A DNA stretch of 10,678 nt from Pseudofrankia asymbiotica (GCF_001983105.1 NZ_MOMC01000005.1:99802-110479), one strand, 5' to 3'. Positions 1-6,718 are shown, counted from the first letter of the stretch. Numbers and translations: made by a program. The notes: generated from the sequence alone by a model not told the origin.

Positions 1-1
1 G

Positions 2-1144
2 TTGGCCGCGCACGAGCTGGGCGCGGCCGTCGTGCGAGGCCTGGTGGAGCGGACGGGGCTCGCGGCGGCGGACGTCGACGACGTGCTGTTCGGGTGCTGC
101 TATCCGAGCATGGACGCCCCGGCGCTGGGTCGGGTCATCGCTCTGGACGCGGGCCTGGGCGTCGAGGTTCCGGGCCTGCAGGTGGACCGTCGCTGTGGTT
201 CCGGGGTGCAGACCCTGGTGACCGCGGCGATGCAGGTGCAGACCGGCGTGTCCGACCTGATCATCGCGGGCGGCGCGGAGAGCATGAGCAACGCGCCGTT
301 CTTCTCCCATGAGGGCCGTTGGGGTGTGCGCGGCGGCGGGCTGACCTTCCACGACGCGCTCGCGCGTGGGCGGGTCACGGCGGGCGGCCGGAACTTCCCC
401 GTCCCGGGCGGGATGATCGAGACAGCGGAGAACCTGCGCGGCCAGTACTCGATCTCCCGGGCGGAGCAGGACGAGCTGGCGCTGCGCTCGCACCAGCGCG
501 CCGTCGCCGCCCAGCAGGCCGGGAGGTTCGACGACGAGATCATCCCGGTCACCGTTCCTGGCAGGCGGGAAAGCGTCGTGGTCACCCGGGACGAGCACCC
601 GCGGCCGGACACGTCGTTGGAGACCCTGGCGAAGCTGCGGCCGATCATGGGCAAGTCCGACGCGGAGGCCACGGTCACCGCCGGCAACGCCAGCGGCCAG
701 AACGACGGCGCGTCGGCGTGCATCGTCACGCACCCCGAGGAGGCCGAGCGCCTCGGGCTGCGCCCGCTCGCCCGGTTGGTCTCGTGGGCCGTCGCCGGGG
801 TCCCGCCGCGCACGATGGGCATCGGCCCGGTGCCCGCGACGGCGAAGGCGCTGGAGCGTGCCGGGCTGAAGTTCTCCGACCTGGACCTCATCGAGGTCAA
901 CGAGGCGTTCGCCGCCCAGGTCCTCGCGTGCACCCGGGAGTGGGGCGTCACCGAGGCCGACTGGGAGCGGATCAACGTCAACGGCTCGGGTATCTCGCTG
1001 GGCCATCCGGTGGCGGCGACCGGCGGGCGGATCCTCGCCACCCTGCTGCACGAGATGCACCGTCGGGACGCCCGCTACGGCCTGGAGACGCTGTGCATCG
1101 GCGGCGGCCAGGGCATCGCCGCCGTCTTCGAGAAGATCGACTGA
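2..1144 (+). CDS. Thiolase (acetyl-CoA acetyltransferase / 3-ketoacyl-CoA thiolase family), 5' partial
   Basis: Thiolases cleave 3-ketoacyl-CoA with CoA, or condense two acyl-CoAs, in the cytoplasm. The reading frame is open from the first full codon at position 2 to a TGA at 1142-1144 (380 visible residues). The left edge cuts the gene: thiolases usually start about 20-25 residues before the helix seen here as ELGAAVVRGLVERTGL. The acylated cysteine lies in VDRRCGSGVQT (Cys65 of the visible part). The catalytic His is in SLGHPVAATGG (His335), and the second cysteine is in LCIGGGQG (Cys365). All three active-site residues are present, and NEAFAAQ matches the usual thiolase NEAFA motif. A dehydrogenase follows 18 bp downstream on the same strand, so the two are probably co-transcribed. 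Degradative and biosynthetic thiolases cannot be told apart here; the company of acyl-CoA enzymes makes degradation more likely (inference). Confidence 0.93.
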   Translation: MAAHELGAAVVRGLVERTGLAAADVDDVLFGCCYPSMDAPALGRVIALDAGLGVEVPGLQVDRRCGSGVQTLVTAAMQVQTGVSDLIIAGGAESMSNAPFFSHEGRWGVRGGGLTFHDALARGRVTAGGRNFPVPGGMIETAENLRGQYSISRAEQDELALRSHQRAVAAQQAGRFDDEIIPVTVPGRRESVVVTRDEHPRPDTSLETLAKLRPIMGKSDAEATVTAGNASGQNDGASACIVTHPEEAERLGLRPLARLVSWAVAGVPPRTMGIGPVPATAKALERAGLKFSDLDLIEVNEAFAAQVLACTREWGVTEADWERINVNGSGISLGHPVAATGGRILATLLHEMHRRDARYGLETLCIGGGQGIAAVFEKID

Positions 1145-1150
1145 GCTGCG

Positions 1151-1158
1151 GGAAGGAG
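1151..1158 (+). promoter_or_regulatory. Ribosome binding site of the SDR gene
   Basis: GGAAGGAG lies 4 nt before the GTG at 1163 and just after the thiolase stop. It fixes GTG 1163 as the start of the dehydrogenase. Confidence 0.75.
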
Positions 1159-1162
1159 ACCG

Positions 1163-1972
1163 GTGGACCTTGGACTAGGCGGTGCGGCCGTCGTCGTCAG
1201 CGGGGGCTCGAAGGGAATGGGCCGGGCCGCCGTCGAGAGCTTCGCCCGCGAGGGCGCGCGCGTCGCCGTCCTCGCCCGCGGCAAGGCGGCGCTCGACGAG
1301 ACCGTCGAGCGCGCCCTCGCGCTCGGCGCGGTCGAGGCGTTCGGGATCGTGACTGACCTGACCGCCGCCGCGTCGGTGGGTGCGGCCTTCGAGGAGGTCG
1401 GCGGCCGCTGGGGCGAGCTGAACGTGCTCGTCAACGCGGCCGGACCGGTCGAGGTGGGGGTCAGGGGGTTCGAGGGTTCCGACGACGCGGAGTGGGCCGC
1501 GACGTTCGACATCGGGACGTTGTCGGCCGTGCGGACGGTGCGGGCCGCGCTGCCGCTGCTGCGCGCCGCCGCCTGGGCCAGGATCGTAAACGTCTCGGCG
1601 CACTCGACCCGCCGGCAGTCGCCCGGCCTGGTCGCCTACACCGCGGCCAAGGCGGCGCTGACGAGCGTCAGCAAGAACCTGGCACAGTCGCTCGCGCCCG
1701 ACGGCATCCTCGTCAACACGGTCTCGCCCGGCTCGTTCCTGTCCGAGGGCATGAAGGGCTACCTGCGGGCGCTGCCCGCCAGCCGCGGGATCGACCCCGA
1801 CAGCCTCACCGACGCGATGCGCGTCATCAAGGAGGACTTCGCGCATCCGGCGTTCCTTCCGCGCGCGGGTGACCCATCGGAGATCGGCCCGGTCATCGCC
1901 TTCGTCGGCTCCCGGACCAACTCCTACATGACCAGCGCCGACATCAACGTCGACGGCGGTAGCGACTTCTGA
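1163..1972 (+). CDS. Short-chain dehydrogenase/reductase (SDR) family oxidoreductase
   Basis: This is a classical SDR of 269 residues, a normal length for the family, expected to be a cytoplasmic NAD(P)(H)-dependent oxidoreductase. The Rossmann cofactor loop is VVVSGGSKGMGRA (residues about 10-22), a variant of TGxxxGxG with Ser in place of Thr. The structural NAAG motif is at 91-94. The catalytic residues are Ser145 in IVNVSAHS and Tyr159/Lys163 in YTAAK, followed by the usual VNTVSPG segment near 184-190. The C-terminus SADINVDGGSDF is typical of the family. The GTG start follows a strong Shine-Dalgarno sequence. The gene lies 18 bp behind the thiolase and likely forms an operon with it, so a 3-hydroxyacyl-CoA or similar hydroxy/keto substrate is plausible (inference). 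Its stop is only 10 bp from the end of the convergent response-regulator gene. Confidence 0.93.
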   Translation: MDLGLGGAAVVVSGGSKGMGRAAVESFAREGARVAVLARGKAALDETVERALALGAVEAFGIVTDLTAAASVGAAFEEVGGRWGELNVLVNAAGPVEVGVRGFEGSDDAEWAATFDIGTLSAVRTVRAALPLLRAAAWARIVNVSAHSTRRQSPGLVAYTAAKAALTSVSKNLAQSLAPDGILVNTVSPGSFLSEGMKGYLRALPASRGIDPDSLTDAMRVIKEDFAHPAFLPRAGDPSEIGPVIAFVGSRTNSYMTSADINVDGGSDF

Positions 1973-1982
1973 CCCGCATCCG

Positions 1983-2657
1983 TCAGGACCGTGGGGCCTG
2001 GCCGAGCCGAACCACCCCTGCCTCGTAGGCAAGGATGGTCAACTGCACACGGTCGCGCACTCCGAGCTTGTCGAGCAGGTGACTGACATGCGTCTTGGTC
2101 GTCGCCAGGCTGATGAACAGCCGCTGGGAGATCTCGGCGTTCGACAGGCCCTGGGCGACCGTGACAAGCAGTTCCCGCTCACGTGAGGTCAGTCGGCCCA
2201 CCAACTCCTGATGGTGGGCCGAAGGCGCCGGCGCCGCGGCGAAGTGGGCGATGAGGCGCCGCGTGATCCGCGGAGCCAGCAGTGCCTCGCCGGCGGCGAC
2301 GACACGTACCGCGGCCAGCAGGTCGGCCGCCGTGACGTCCTTGAGGAGGAATCCGCTCGCACCGGCCCGCAGAGCCTCGTGCACATACCGGTCTATCTCG
2401 AAGGTGGTCAGGATGAGGACGCGGGTGTCGGCCGTGGCCGGGTCGCCCACGATGCGCCGGGTCGCTGCCACGCCGTCGAGGTGGGGCATCCGGATGTCCA
2501 TCAGCAGCACGTCTGGCCGGCAGCGGCGAGCCAGCGCGACAGCCTCCAGCCCGTCGCCGGCCTGGCCGACGACCTCCATGTCCTGCGCGGAGTCGAGCAA
2601 CGCGACGAAGCCGCTGCGAACGAGTTCCTGGTCCTCGACCACACCGACCTTGATCAT
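1983..2657 (-). CDS. NarL/LuxR-family response regulator
   Basis: A two-component response regulator of 224 residues, full length for the family. The receiver domain (about 1-120) has the acidic pair Glu8/Asp9, the phospho-acceptor Asp54 in LLMDIRMP, Thr84/Thr85 in LILTTFE, and Lys106 in SGFLLKD, so all switch residues are present. A LuxR-type helix-turn-helix fills about 157-215 (LTSRERELL, GLSNAEISQRLF, TTKTHVSHLLDKLGV). It should bind DNA as a dimer after phosphorylation. The ATG at 2657 overlaps the stop of the upstream kinase as ATGA, and a GGAG (complement of 2663-2666) lies 5 nt upstream, so translation is probably coupled to the kinase. The target genes are not shown by the sequence; the divergent protease gene at 3753 is a candidate (inference). 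Confidence 0.95.
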   Translation of the reverse strand: MIKVGVVEDQELVRSGFVALLDSAQDMEVVGQAGDGLEAVALARRCRPDVLLMDIRMPHLDGVAATRRIVGDPATADTRVLILTTFEIDRYVHEALRAGASGFLLKDVTAADLLAAVRVVAAGEALLAPRITRRLIAHFAAAPAPSAHHQELVGRLTSRERELLVTVAQGLSNAEISQRLFISLATTKTHVSHLLDKLGVRDRVQLTILAYEAGVVRLGQAPRS

Positions 2658-3421
2658 ATGCGCTCCGGATGCGGCAGCTCGGCGCGGACCTGAAAGCCGC
2701 CGCCAGGGCGAGGGGCCGCGCTGAACCCGCCGCCGAAGAGCGCGGCCCGTTCCCGCATTCCGGTAATACCGTGACCAGCGCGCGCGGGCGGCACGACCGT
2801 CCCGTCACCGTCGTCGCTCACCGCCACGACAAGGGCGTCGGGGCGGTAGGCGAGGACGACGTCGGCGGCGGAGGCTCCGGCATGTTTGAGGACATTGGTC
2901 AACGCCTCCTGGACGATGCGATACCCACACGCCTCGGCCGCCGAGGACAGTGCCCGTGGTTCGCCCTCGATGGTGACGCGCACGGACAGTCCGGCGTCCT
3001 GGAACCGGCGGACCAGCGGTTCGACGTCTGCCAGGCCGTGCACCGGGTCCGCGTTGTCCTCGTCCGGTTCGCCGTCCTCGTCACGCAGAACCGCGAGCAG
3101 CCGGCGTAGCTCGTCGAGGGCGTCGCGGCTGGTCGCCCCGATGACCCCGAGGGACCGGCCGGCGGCCTCCGGGTCGGAGTTCGCGAGATGCTCGCCGACG
3201 GTCGCCTGAACGGCGATGACACTGACCGTGTGGGACAGGATGTCGTGCAGCTCCCGGGCGATGCGCAGCCTCTCCTCGGAGACCAGCAGGGCCGCCCGGT
3301 CCGCCTCGGCGGCGGCACGCTGTTCGGCTGTGTCAGCGCGCGCCACCAGCATGGCCCGACGGCCACGCAGCAGCCGCCCGCTCAGCCACGACGCCCCGAT
3401 GATGCCGAACGTCCAGCCCAC
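2654..3421 (-). CDS. Sensor histidine kinase (HisKA_3 / NarL-type), N-terminally truncated or frameshifted
   Basis: This is the cytoplasmic core of a NarL-type histidine kinase, cognate to the overlapping regulator. From the in-frame GTG at 3421 it has 255 residues: a short hydrophobic stretch WTFGIIGASWLSG (3-15), a coiled-coil-like linker (25-50), the dimerisation/phospho-acceptor helix with His59 in RIARELHD, the N-box Asn176 in QEALTNVLKH, the G1 motif DDGDG (203-207) and the G2 motif GHGITGMRERA (216-226). The catalytic motifs are intact. Family members usually run to about 370-420 residues with several N-terminal membrane helices, and these are missing. The GTG at 3421 has no convincing ribosome binding site, and I found no other ATG, GTG or TTG in this frame in the roughly 165 bp upstream that I read. 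A different frame starting at GTG 3570 looks like a kinase N-terminus. A deletion plus frameshift, a soluble kinase, or a sequencing error are all possible. Confidence 0.85.
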   Translation of the reverse strand: MGWTFGIIGASWLSGRLLRGRRAMLVARADTAEQRAAAEADRAALLVSEERLRIARELHDILSHTVSVIAVQATVGEHLANSDPEAAGRSLGVIGATSRDALDELRRLLAVLRDEDGEPDEDNADPVHGLADVEPLVRRFQDAGLSVRVTIEGEPRALSSAAEACGYRIVQEALTNVLKHAGASAADVVLAYRPDALVVAVSDDGDGTVVPPARAGHGITGMRERAALFGGGFSAAPRPGGGFQVRAELPHPERI

Positions 3422-3752
3422 GTTGTCCAGCCCGAGCCCTGGCGAGGGAGGTGGGCGGCCCGCGGGAGCGAACGTAGCGCCGGGAGTACCGACAGGACCT
3501 TGCCGCGGGCGACGTCGAGCGCGCCGCCTCCCCGCGAAGGGTCGGCATGCGCATCCGTCGACGTGGTCACGGGCGGAGCGTATGTGGGGCCGCGCGTGGA
3601 GGAATCGTTCGCGAGGATGATGTCGCCGCCGTGGACGTCATTCTCGAGCCAGGGACGTCGGCGACCCGCGCCCGATGTGGTGGCGGGGTCAGGACCGTGA
3701 TCCTCCTGGTATCCGGTCGGCGCTGGTGCCGGCCTGAACCAGGGGAAGCCCC
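3422..3752. other. Intergenic region between kinase and protease, with possible kinase N-terminal remnant
   Basis: This 331-bp stretch separates two divergent genes and should hold the promoters of both. On the minus strand, GTG 3570 opens a short frame starting MTTSTDAHADPSRGG with a segment KVLSVLPALRSL, which resembles the start of a histidine kinase. It is out of frame with the kinase at 3421 and stops inside that gene at 3382. The region also has two GACGTC palindromes 20 bp apart (3634-3639 and 3654-3659) flanking a CTCGAG. I see no other convincing gene. Confidence 0.4.
3741..3747 (+). promoter_or_regulatory. Ribosome binding site of the CPBP protease gene
   Basis: AGGGGAA lies 5 nt before the ATG at 3753 and supports that start. 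Confidence 0.6.
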
Positions 3753-4667
3753 ATGATCAACCGCGGTCTCGCGGCACGCCAGGTGACGATCTTCATCGGA
3801 CTCGCCTTCGCCGCCGAAATCGCCATCGCGGTCCTGCTCCCGGGCCGGGACGGACCGGCCCCCCTTCTGTCCATCTTCGTGCCAACGCTCGCGGTGGTGG
3901 CCGTGACCTTCGGGTTCACCCCACGTGGCCGCCGGCGGGAGATCTGGTCCGGCATGGGCCTGAACCGCGCGGGCTGGCGACTGTGGCCGGCGGCCATCCT
4001 GCTTCCCAGCCTCGTGGTCGCGGTTCCGTACGTGATCGCATGGGCGGCGGGCATGATCGGCGTGCACGAAGTCCTCCTCACCGTGCCCGACCTGTTCCTC
4101 GAGGGCGCGGTGTTCACCGTCGTCATCCTCGGGGAGGAGATCGGCTGGCGGGGCTTCCTGCTGCCGCGGCTGCAGTCCTTCCTCCCTCGCGGCCGGGCGG
4201 CCGTGACCACCGGCTTCCTGCACGGCCTCTTCCACGTTCCGCTGCTGACCCTGACCGCCAGCTACGACGCCGACGGGAACCGGTGGATCGTCACGCCCGT
4301 CGTGGTTCTCGCGGTCACCTGTGCCGGGGTCTTCTACGCCTGGATTCGGGACGCCGGCGGCAGCATCTGGCCGGTCGCCGTCGCCCACAACATGGTTAAC
4401 ACCGCGCTGGACTACGCCTCGACCGTCGCCGTGGCCTCCTCGCCGAGTGCCCTCGCCTACGTTGCCGGTGAGTCCGGTCTCGGCACGCTCGCGGTCATCG
4501 CCGTCGTCGCGGGCTGCCTGCTCGTAGGGCCCTACCGCCCGACCGCTTCCGCCATCGCAGGCCATCGCGACGTGGAGATCGGAACGGTCCCTGTCGTGAC
4601 CGAGACCGAGATGGGTCGGAACGGGACGGATCAGCCAGCCCTCGCCGGACCCGCGGTGAGCACGTAG
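3753..4667 (+). CDS. CPBP (CAAX protease/bacteriocin-processing) family intramembrane metalloprotease
   Basis: A 304-residue polytopic membrane protein of the CPBP family (also called Abi/Rce1-like), which are zinc-dependent intramembrane glutamyl proteases. The three signature motifs are intact. Motif 1 is EEIGWRGFLLPRLQ (Glu128, Glu129, Arg133), motif 2 is HGLFHVP (His157, His161), and motif 3 is AHNMVN (His212, Asn213). Hydrophobic segments lie near 10-30, 40-55, 76-100, 114-127, 180-197 and 236-258, in keeping with the usual multi-helix core. The tail from about residue 262 is polar. The ATG has a fair Shine-Dalgarno sequence. The gene is divergent from the kinase/regulator pair, so that pair may control it (inference). 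In other bacteria the family includes prenyl-protein CAAX proteases, bacteriocin self-immunity proteins and stress-linked proteins; the substrate here cannot be read from the sequence. Confidence 0.9.
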   Translation: MINRGLAARQVTIFIGLAFAAEIAIAVLLPGRDGPAPLLSIFVPTLAVVAVTFGFTPRGRRREIWSGMGLNRAGWRLWPAAILLPSLVVAVPYVIAWAAGMIGVHEVLLTVPDLFLEGAVFTVVILGEEIGWRGFLLPRLQSFLPRGRAAVTTGFLHGLFHVPLLTLTASYDADGNRWIVTPVVVLAVTCAGVFYAWIRDAGGSIWPVAVAHNMVNTALDYASTVAVASSPSALAYVAGESGLGTLAVIAVVAGCLLVGPYRPTASAIAGHRDVEIGTVPVVTETEMGRNGTDQPALAGPAVST

Positions 4668-4668
4668 T

Positions 4669-4706
4669 CCGTGGATACCGCGGCTATTGCCGAGGCGGCG
4701 TCACGG
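4669..4706. terminator. Possible weak stem-loop between convergent genes
   Basis: The 33-bp gap between the convergent protease and epimerase genes contains an outer CCGTG/CACGG pair and an inner GC-rich stem around a TATT loop (near 4679-4699), with bulges. It could act as a two-way terminator. The pairing is imperfect and there is no T-tract. Confidence 0.3.
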
Positions 4707-5636
4707 GACGGGGGAGATGCCCCAGGAGCCGCCGAAGCTCTCGCCCGGCTCCAGGACGCGTAGTCCCTCGCCGGAGTTGAAGGCGTTGGCGGGGCAGGTC
4801 TGCGGCTCGACGGCGATGCTGCGGCGCCGCTCGTCCGGGCTGAGCGTGTCGCCGGTGAACACCTGGATGTAGTCCCAGGCCTCGTCCATCCAGACGGTGA
4901 CGGACCCGCCGCCGGCCGGCGCGGCGAGGACCACGCGGGCGCGGCCGTCAGGGTCGCGGCGCGGCGCGGCGAAGCAGTGGTCGATGACCAGCGGGCCGAT
5001 CGGGCGCGCGGCGAGGAAGTCGAACGGCCCGCCCGCGACGTCCTGGCTCTCGGTCGGGATCAGCCGGTCGTCGACGAGCAGCATCCGCTCGGCCGGCAGG
5101 GTGAGGGTGACGTCGTCGGCGCGCACCGGTGTGCCACCCGCCCCGGGAACCAGCAGATACGGGTGGGCGCCCATGCCGACCGGCGCGGGGCCCGCCGACA
5201 GGTTGGTCGCCGTCATGGTGACCGTCAGCCCGTCATCGCCGAGCGCGTAGGCGGCGCCGAAGGCGACGGTGAACGGGTAACCGGACTGGGCACGCACCAC
5301 GAACGAGGCCGTGGCCGCCGCGGGGCCGGTCCGCTCCAGCTCCCAGGCCGACCAGCGGGCGAGGCCGTGGCTCGCGTTGCCGGTCTTGGCCTCGCTGATC
5401 GCCAGCTGCTGGGTCTTCCCGTTCCACGGGTAGCGGCCGCCGGCGATCCGGTTCGGCCAGGGCACCAGCAGCTGGCCGGCGCTGTGAGGCGCCATGGCGT
5501 CGACCGGGTAGCCGTCGAGCACGGCGACGCCGTCCACCCGGTAGTCACGCAGCCCGCCGCCGACCTCGACGATCGTCACGGCGCTGTCCCCGTGGGTGAG
5601 TTCCAGCTGCCGTCCAGACGGCGCGATCGGTTCCAC
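4701..5636 (-). CDS. Aldose 1-epimerase family protein
   Basis: A galactose mutarotase-like protein of 311 residues from the chosen start. This family interconverts alpha and beta anomers of sugars such as glucose or galactose in the cytoplasm. Family motifs appear in order: LLVPWPNRIAGGRYPW (Asn62, Arg63), HGLARWSAW (His90), GMGAHPYL (His158, the expected general acid) and IAVEPQTCPANAFN (Glu277, the expected general base). Both catalytic residues are therefore present. I chose GTG 5636 (MEPIAPSGRQLELTHG) because the longer frame from GTG 5669 would begin inside the loop of a perfect 16-bp hairpin and adds an unlikely stretch. No clear Shine-Dalgarno precedes either start, so the start is uncertain. 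The gene lies 84 bp downstream of the hydratase on the same strand, with that hairpin between them. No sugar-metabolism partner is in the window, and the exact sugar is unknown. Confidence 0.88.
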   Translation of the reverse strand: MEPIAPSGRQLELTHGDSAVTIVEVGGGLRDYRVDGVAVLDGYPVDAMAPHSAGQLLVPWPNRIAGGRYPWNGKTQQLAISEAKTGNASHGLARWSAWELERTGPAAATASFVVRAQSGYPFTVAFGAAYALGDDGLTVTMTATNLSAGPAPVGMGAHPYLLVPGAGGTPVRADDVTLTLPAERMLLVDDRLIPTESQDVAGGPFDFLAARPIGPLVIDHCFAAPRRDPDGRARVVLAAPAGGGSVTVWMDEAWDYIQVFTGDTLSPDERRRSIAVEPQTCPANAFNSGEGLRVLEPGESFGGSWGISPVP

Positions 5637-5651
5637 GGGGGCCAGTATGGC

Positions 5652-5685
5652 GCGAGCCGGGCCCCGCACGCGGGGCCCGGCTCGC
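5652..5685 (-). terminator. Perfect 16-bp GC-rich inverted repeat, likely terminator of the hydratase gene
   Basis: The arms at 5652-5667 and 5670-5685 are exact reverse complements, leaving a 2-nt centre (effectively a CACG loop on a 15-bp stem). Outside a 2-nt bulge, ATGGC/GCCAT adds about five more pairs. It lies 35 bp past the hydratase stop and 16 bp before the likely epimerase start. There is no T-tract, which is common for actinobacterial hairpin terminators. It might also limit or regulate epimerase expression. Confidence 0.65.
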
Positions 5686-5720
5686 CATCGATCAGTGTCC
5701 CGCCGTCGATCGGTGCCTGG

Positions 5721-6470
5721 TCAGCGGCCGACCCAGTTCGGCTTGCGCTTCTGGGCGAACGCGGTCGCGCCCTCCTTGGCGTCCTCGCTGGCGAAGACCG
5801 GGGCGACGGCCTTGCCGATGCTGTCCCAGTCGGCCGCCGGCACCTCACTGTGCATCAGCGCCTTGGTGACCTGGACGGCCAGCGGGCCGTTGTCCGCGAT
5901 CGCGTCCGCGAGCTCGAGCGCGGTGGTCAGCACGTCGGCGGCGGGGACGACCCGGTTGACCAGGCCCACCTCGTAGAGCCGGGTCGCCATGACGGGCTTG
6001 CCGGTGAGGCCGAGCTCGAGCGCGAAGGCGAGCGGGACCCGGGTCGGCAGGCGGGTGCCGCCGCCGGCCGCGATCAGGCCGCGGGAGACCTCGGGCAGGC
6101 CGAACTTGGCGGTCTGGGCGGCGACGATGAGGTCGCAGAACAGCGCCAGCTCGAAGCCGCCGCCGACGGCGGTGCCGTTGACCGCCGCGATGATCGGCTT
6201 GGGGTACGCGTTGCGCATGAAGATGCCCAGGCCGGGGCCCTGCACCTCCATCGCGCCCGGGGTGACGAACGCCTTGAGGTCCATGCCGGCGCAGAAGATC
6301 TTCTCACCGGCGGCGGTGAGGACGATGGCGCGGACCTCGTTGTCCTTCGCCGCCTCCTCGAAGGCGTAGCCGATCCCGGTCATGGTGGCGCCGTCGAGCG
6401 AGTTGCCGGCGTTCGGCCGGTTGATCGTGACGATGGTGACCGGGCCACGCCGTTCGACGTCGACGGACAT
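5721..6470 (-). CDS. Enoyl-CoA hydratase/isomerase (crotonase) family protein
   Basis: A 249-residue crotonase-fold enzyme, a normal length, predicted to hydrate trans-2-enoyl-CoA to 3-hydroxyacyl-CoA in the cytoplasm. Visible motifs are FCAGMDLKAF (59-68), which forms part of the CoA pocket and oxyanion hole, AAVNGTAVGGGFELALFCDL (95-114), and FGLPEVSRGL (123-132). Glu107 and Glu127 are 20 residues apart, matching the two catalytic glutamates of rat enoyl-CoA hydratase, so real hydratase activity is plausible. The C-terminus (FAQKRKPNW) is typical. The start is ATG 6470, because AAGGAG (complement of 6477-6482) lies 6 nt upstream and the crotonase fold begins at once. The frame stays open upstream to 6656, but that part is low-complexity and looks non-coding. 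The gene is divergent from the acyl-CoA ligase, with a 669-bp shared upstream region. Confidence 0.94.
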   Translation of the reverse strand: MSVDVERRGPVTIVTINRPNAGNSLDGATMTGIGYAFEEAAKDNEVRAIVLTAAGEKIFCAGMDLKAFVTPGAMEVQGPGLGIFMRNAYPKPIIAAVNGTAVGGGFELALFCDLIVAAQTAKFGLPEVSRGLIAAGGGTRLPTRVPLAFALELGLTGKPVMATRLYEVGLVNRVVPAADVLTTALELADAIADNGPLAVQVTKALMHSEVPAADWDSIGKAVAPVFASEDAKEGATAFAQKRKPNWVGR

Positions 6471-6476
6471 GTGCTG

Positions 6477-6482
6477 CTCCTT
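6477..6482 (-). promoter_or_regulatory. Ribosome binding site of the hydratase gene
   Basis: The minus strand reads AAGGAG, 6 nt before ATG 6470. It favours this start over the long upstream extension of the open frame. Confidence 0.8.
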
Positions 6483-6496
6483 CGCGGGCGCTGACG

Positions 6497-6576
6497 CGCT
6501 GGTGGGGCGTCGCTGGATCGTGGGCGTCGCTGGGTCGTGGGCGTGGTTGTTCGTGGGCGTGGTTGGTCCTTGGCGT
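6497..6576. repeat. Imperfect short tandem repeat, unit about 16-17 bp
   Basis: Five imperfect copies follow head to tail: 6497-6510 (14 nt, short), 6511-6527, 6528-6544, 6545-6560 and 6561-6576. Copies 2 and 3 differ at one position (CGCTGGATCGTGGGCGT against CGCTGGGTCGTGGGCGT), and all end in GGCGT. The repeat lies in the leader of the hydratase gene, 27-106 bp upstream of its ATG. Confidence 0.75.
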
Positions 6577-6628
6577 CTGGCCTCGTGGTCCTGGGCACCA
6601 GGGAGGCAGCCAGACCGAGCCAGAACCA

Positions 6629-6648
6629 CATTCTCACCTAAGAGAATG
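6629..6648. promoter_or_regulatory. Candidate operator: 7-bp inverted repeat around a 6-bp spacer
   Basis: CATTCTC and GAGAATG are exact reverse complements separated by ACCTAA. The dyad is AT-richer than its surroundings and sits about 160 bp upstream of the hydratase start. Its size suits a dimeric repressor such as a TetR-family protein (inference); no regulator of that type is in the window. Confidence 0.45.
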
Positions 6649-6718
6649 GCAATCAACCGGACGTCCCTCGACCATCCACGCCCCGACGGGCTGCGGCGGC
6701 CAGAGGTTTCGTCTGCCT

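Noticed and set aside
100..1041. Long minus-strand open frame of 313 codons opposite the thiolase
   Set aside because: The plus-strand frame has clear thiolase active-site motifs. The opposite frame is Arg/Ser/Pro-rich with no motif, the usual artefact of GC-rich third positions.
3567..4565. 332-codon minus-strand open frame opposite the CPBP protease
   Set aside because: Its product is Gly/Asp/Arg/His-rich with no domain, while the plus strand has all three CPBP motifs and membrane helices.
5637..5669. Epimerase start at GTG 5669
   Set aside because: This codon lies in the centre of the perfect hairpin and adds residues not expected before the first beta strand; GTG 5636 is preferred, with some doubt.
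4977..6494. 505-codon plus-strand open frame across the epimerase and hydratase
   Set aside because: It spans two well-supported minus-strand genes and the hairpin between them, and its product is a low-complexity Arg/Gly/Asp-rich sequence.
6497..6576. CRISPR array
   Set aside because: The units are 14-17 bp, directly adjacent and imperfect, with no spacers, so this is a tandem repeat.
6471..6656. N-terminal extension of the hydratase to a start at 6656
   Set aside because: It would run through the tandem repeat and encode low-complexity sequence. A strong ribosome binding site before ATG 6470 and the start of the crotonase fold there make the shorter form much more likely.
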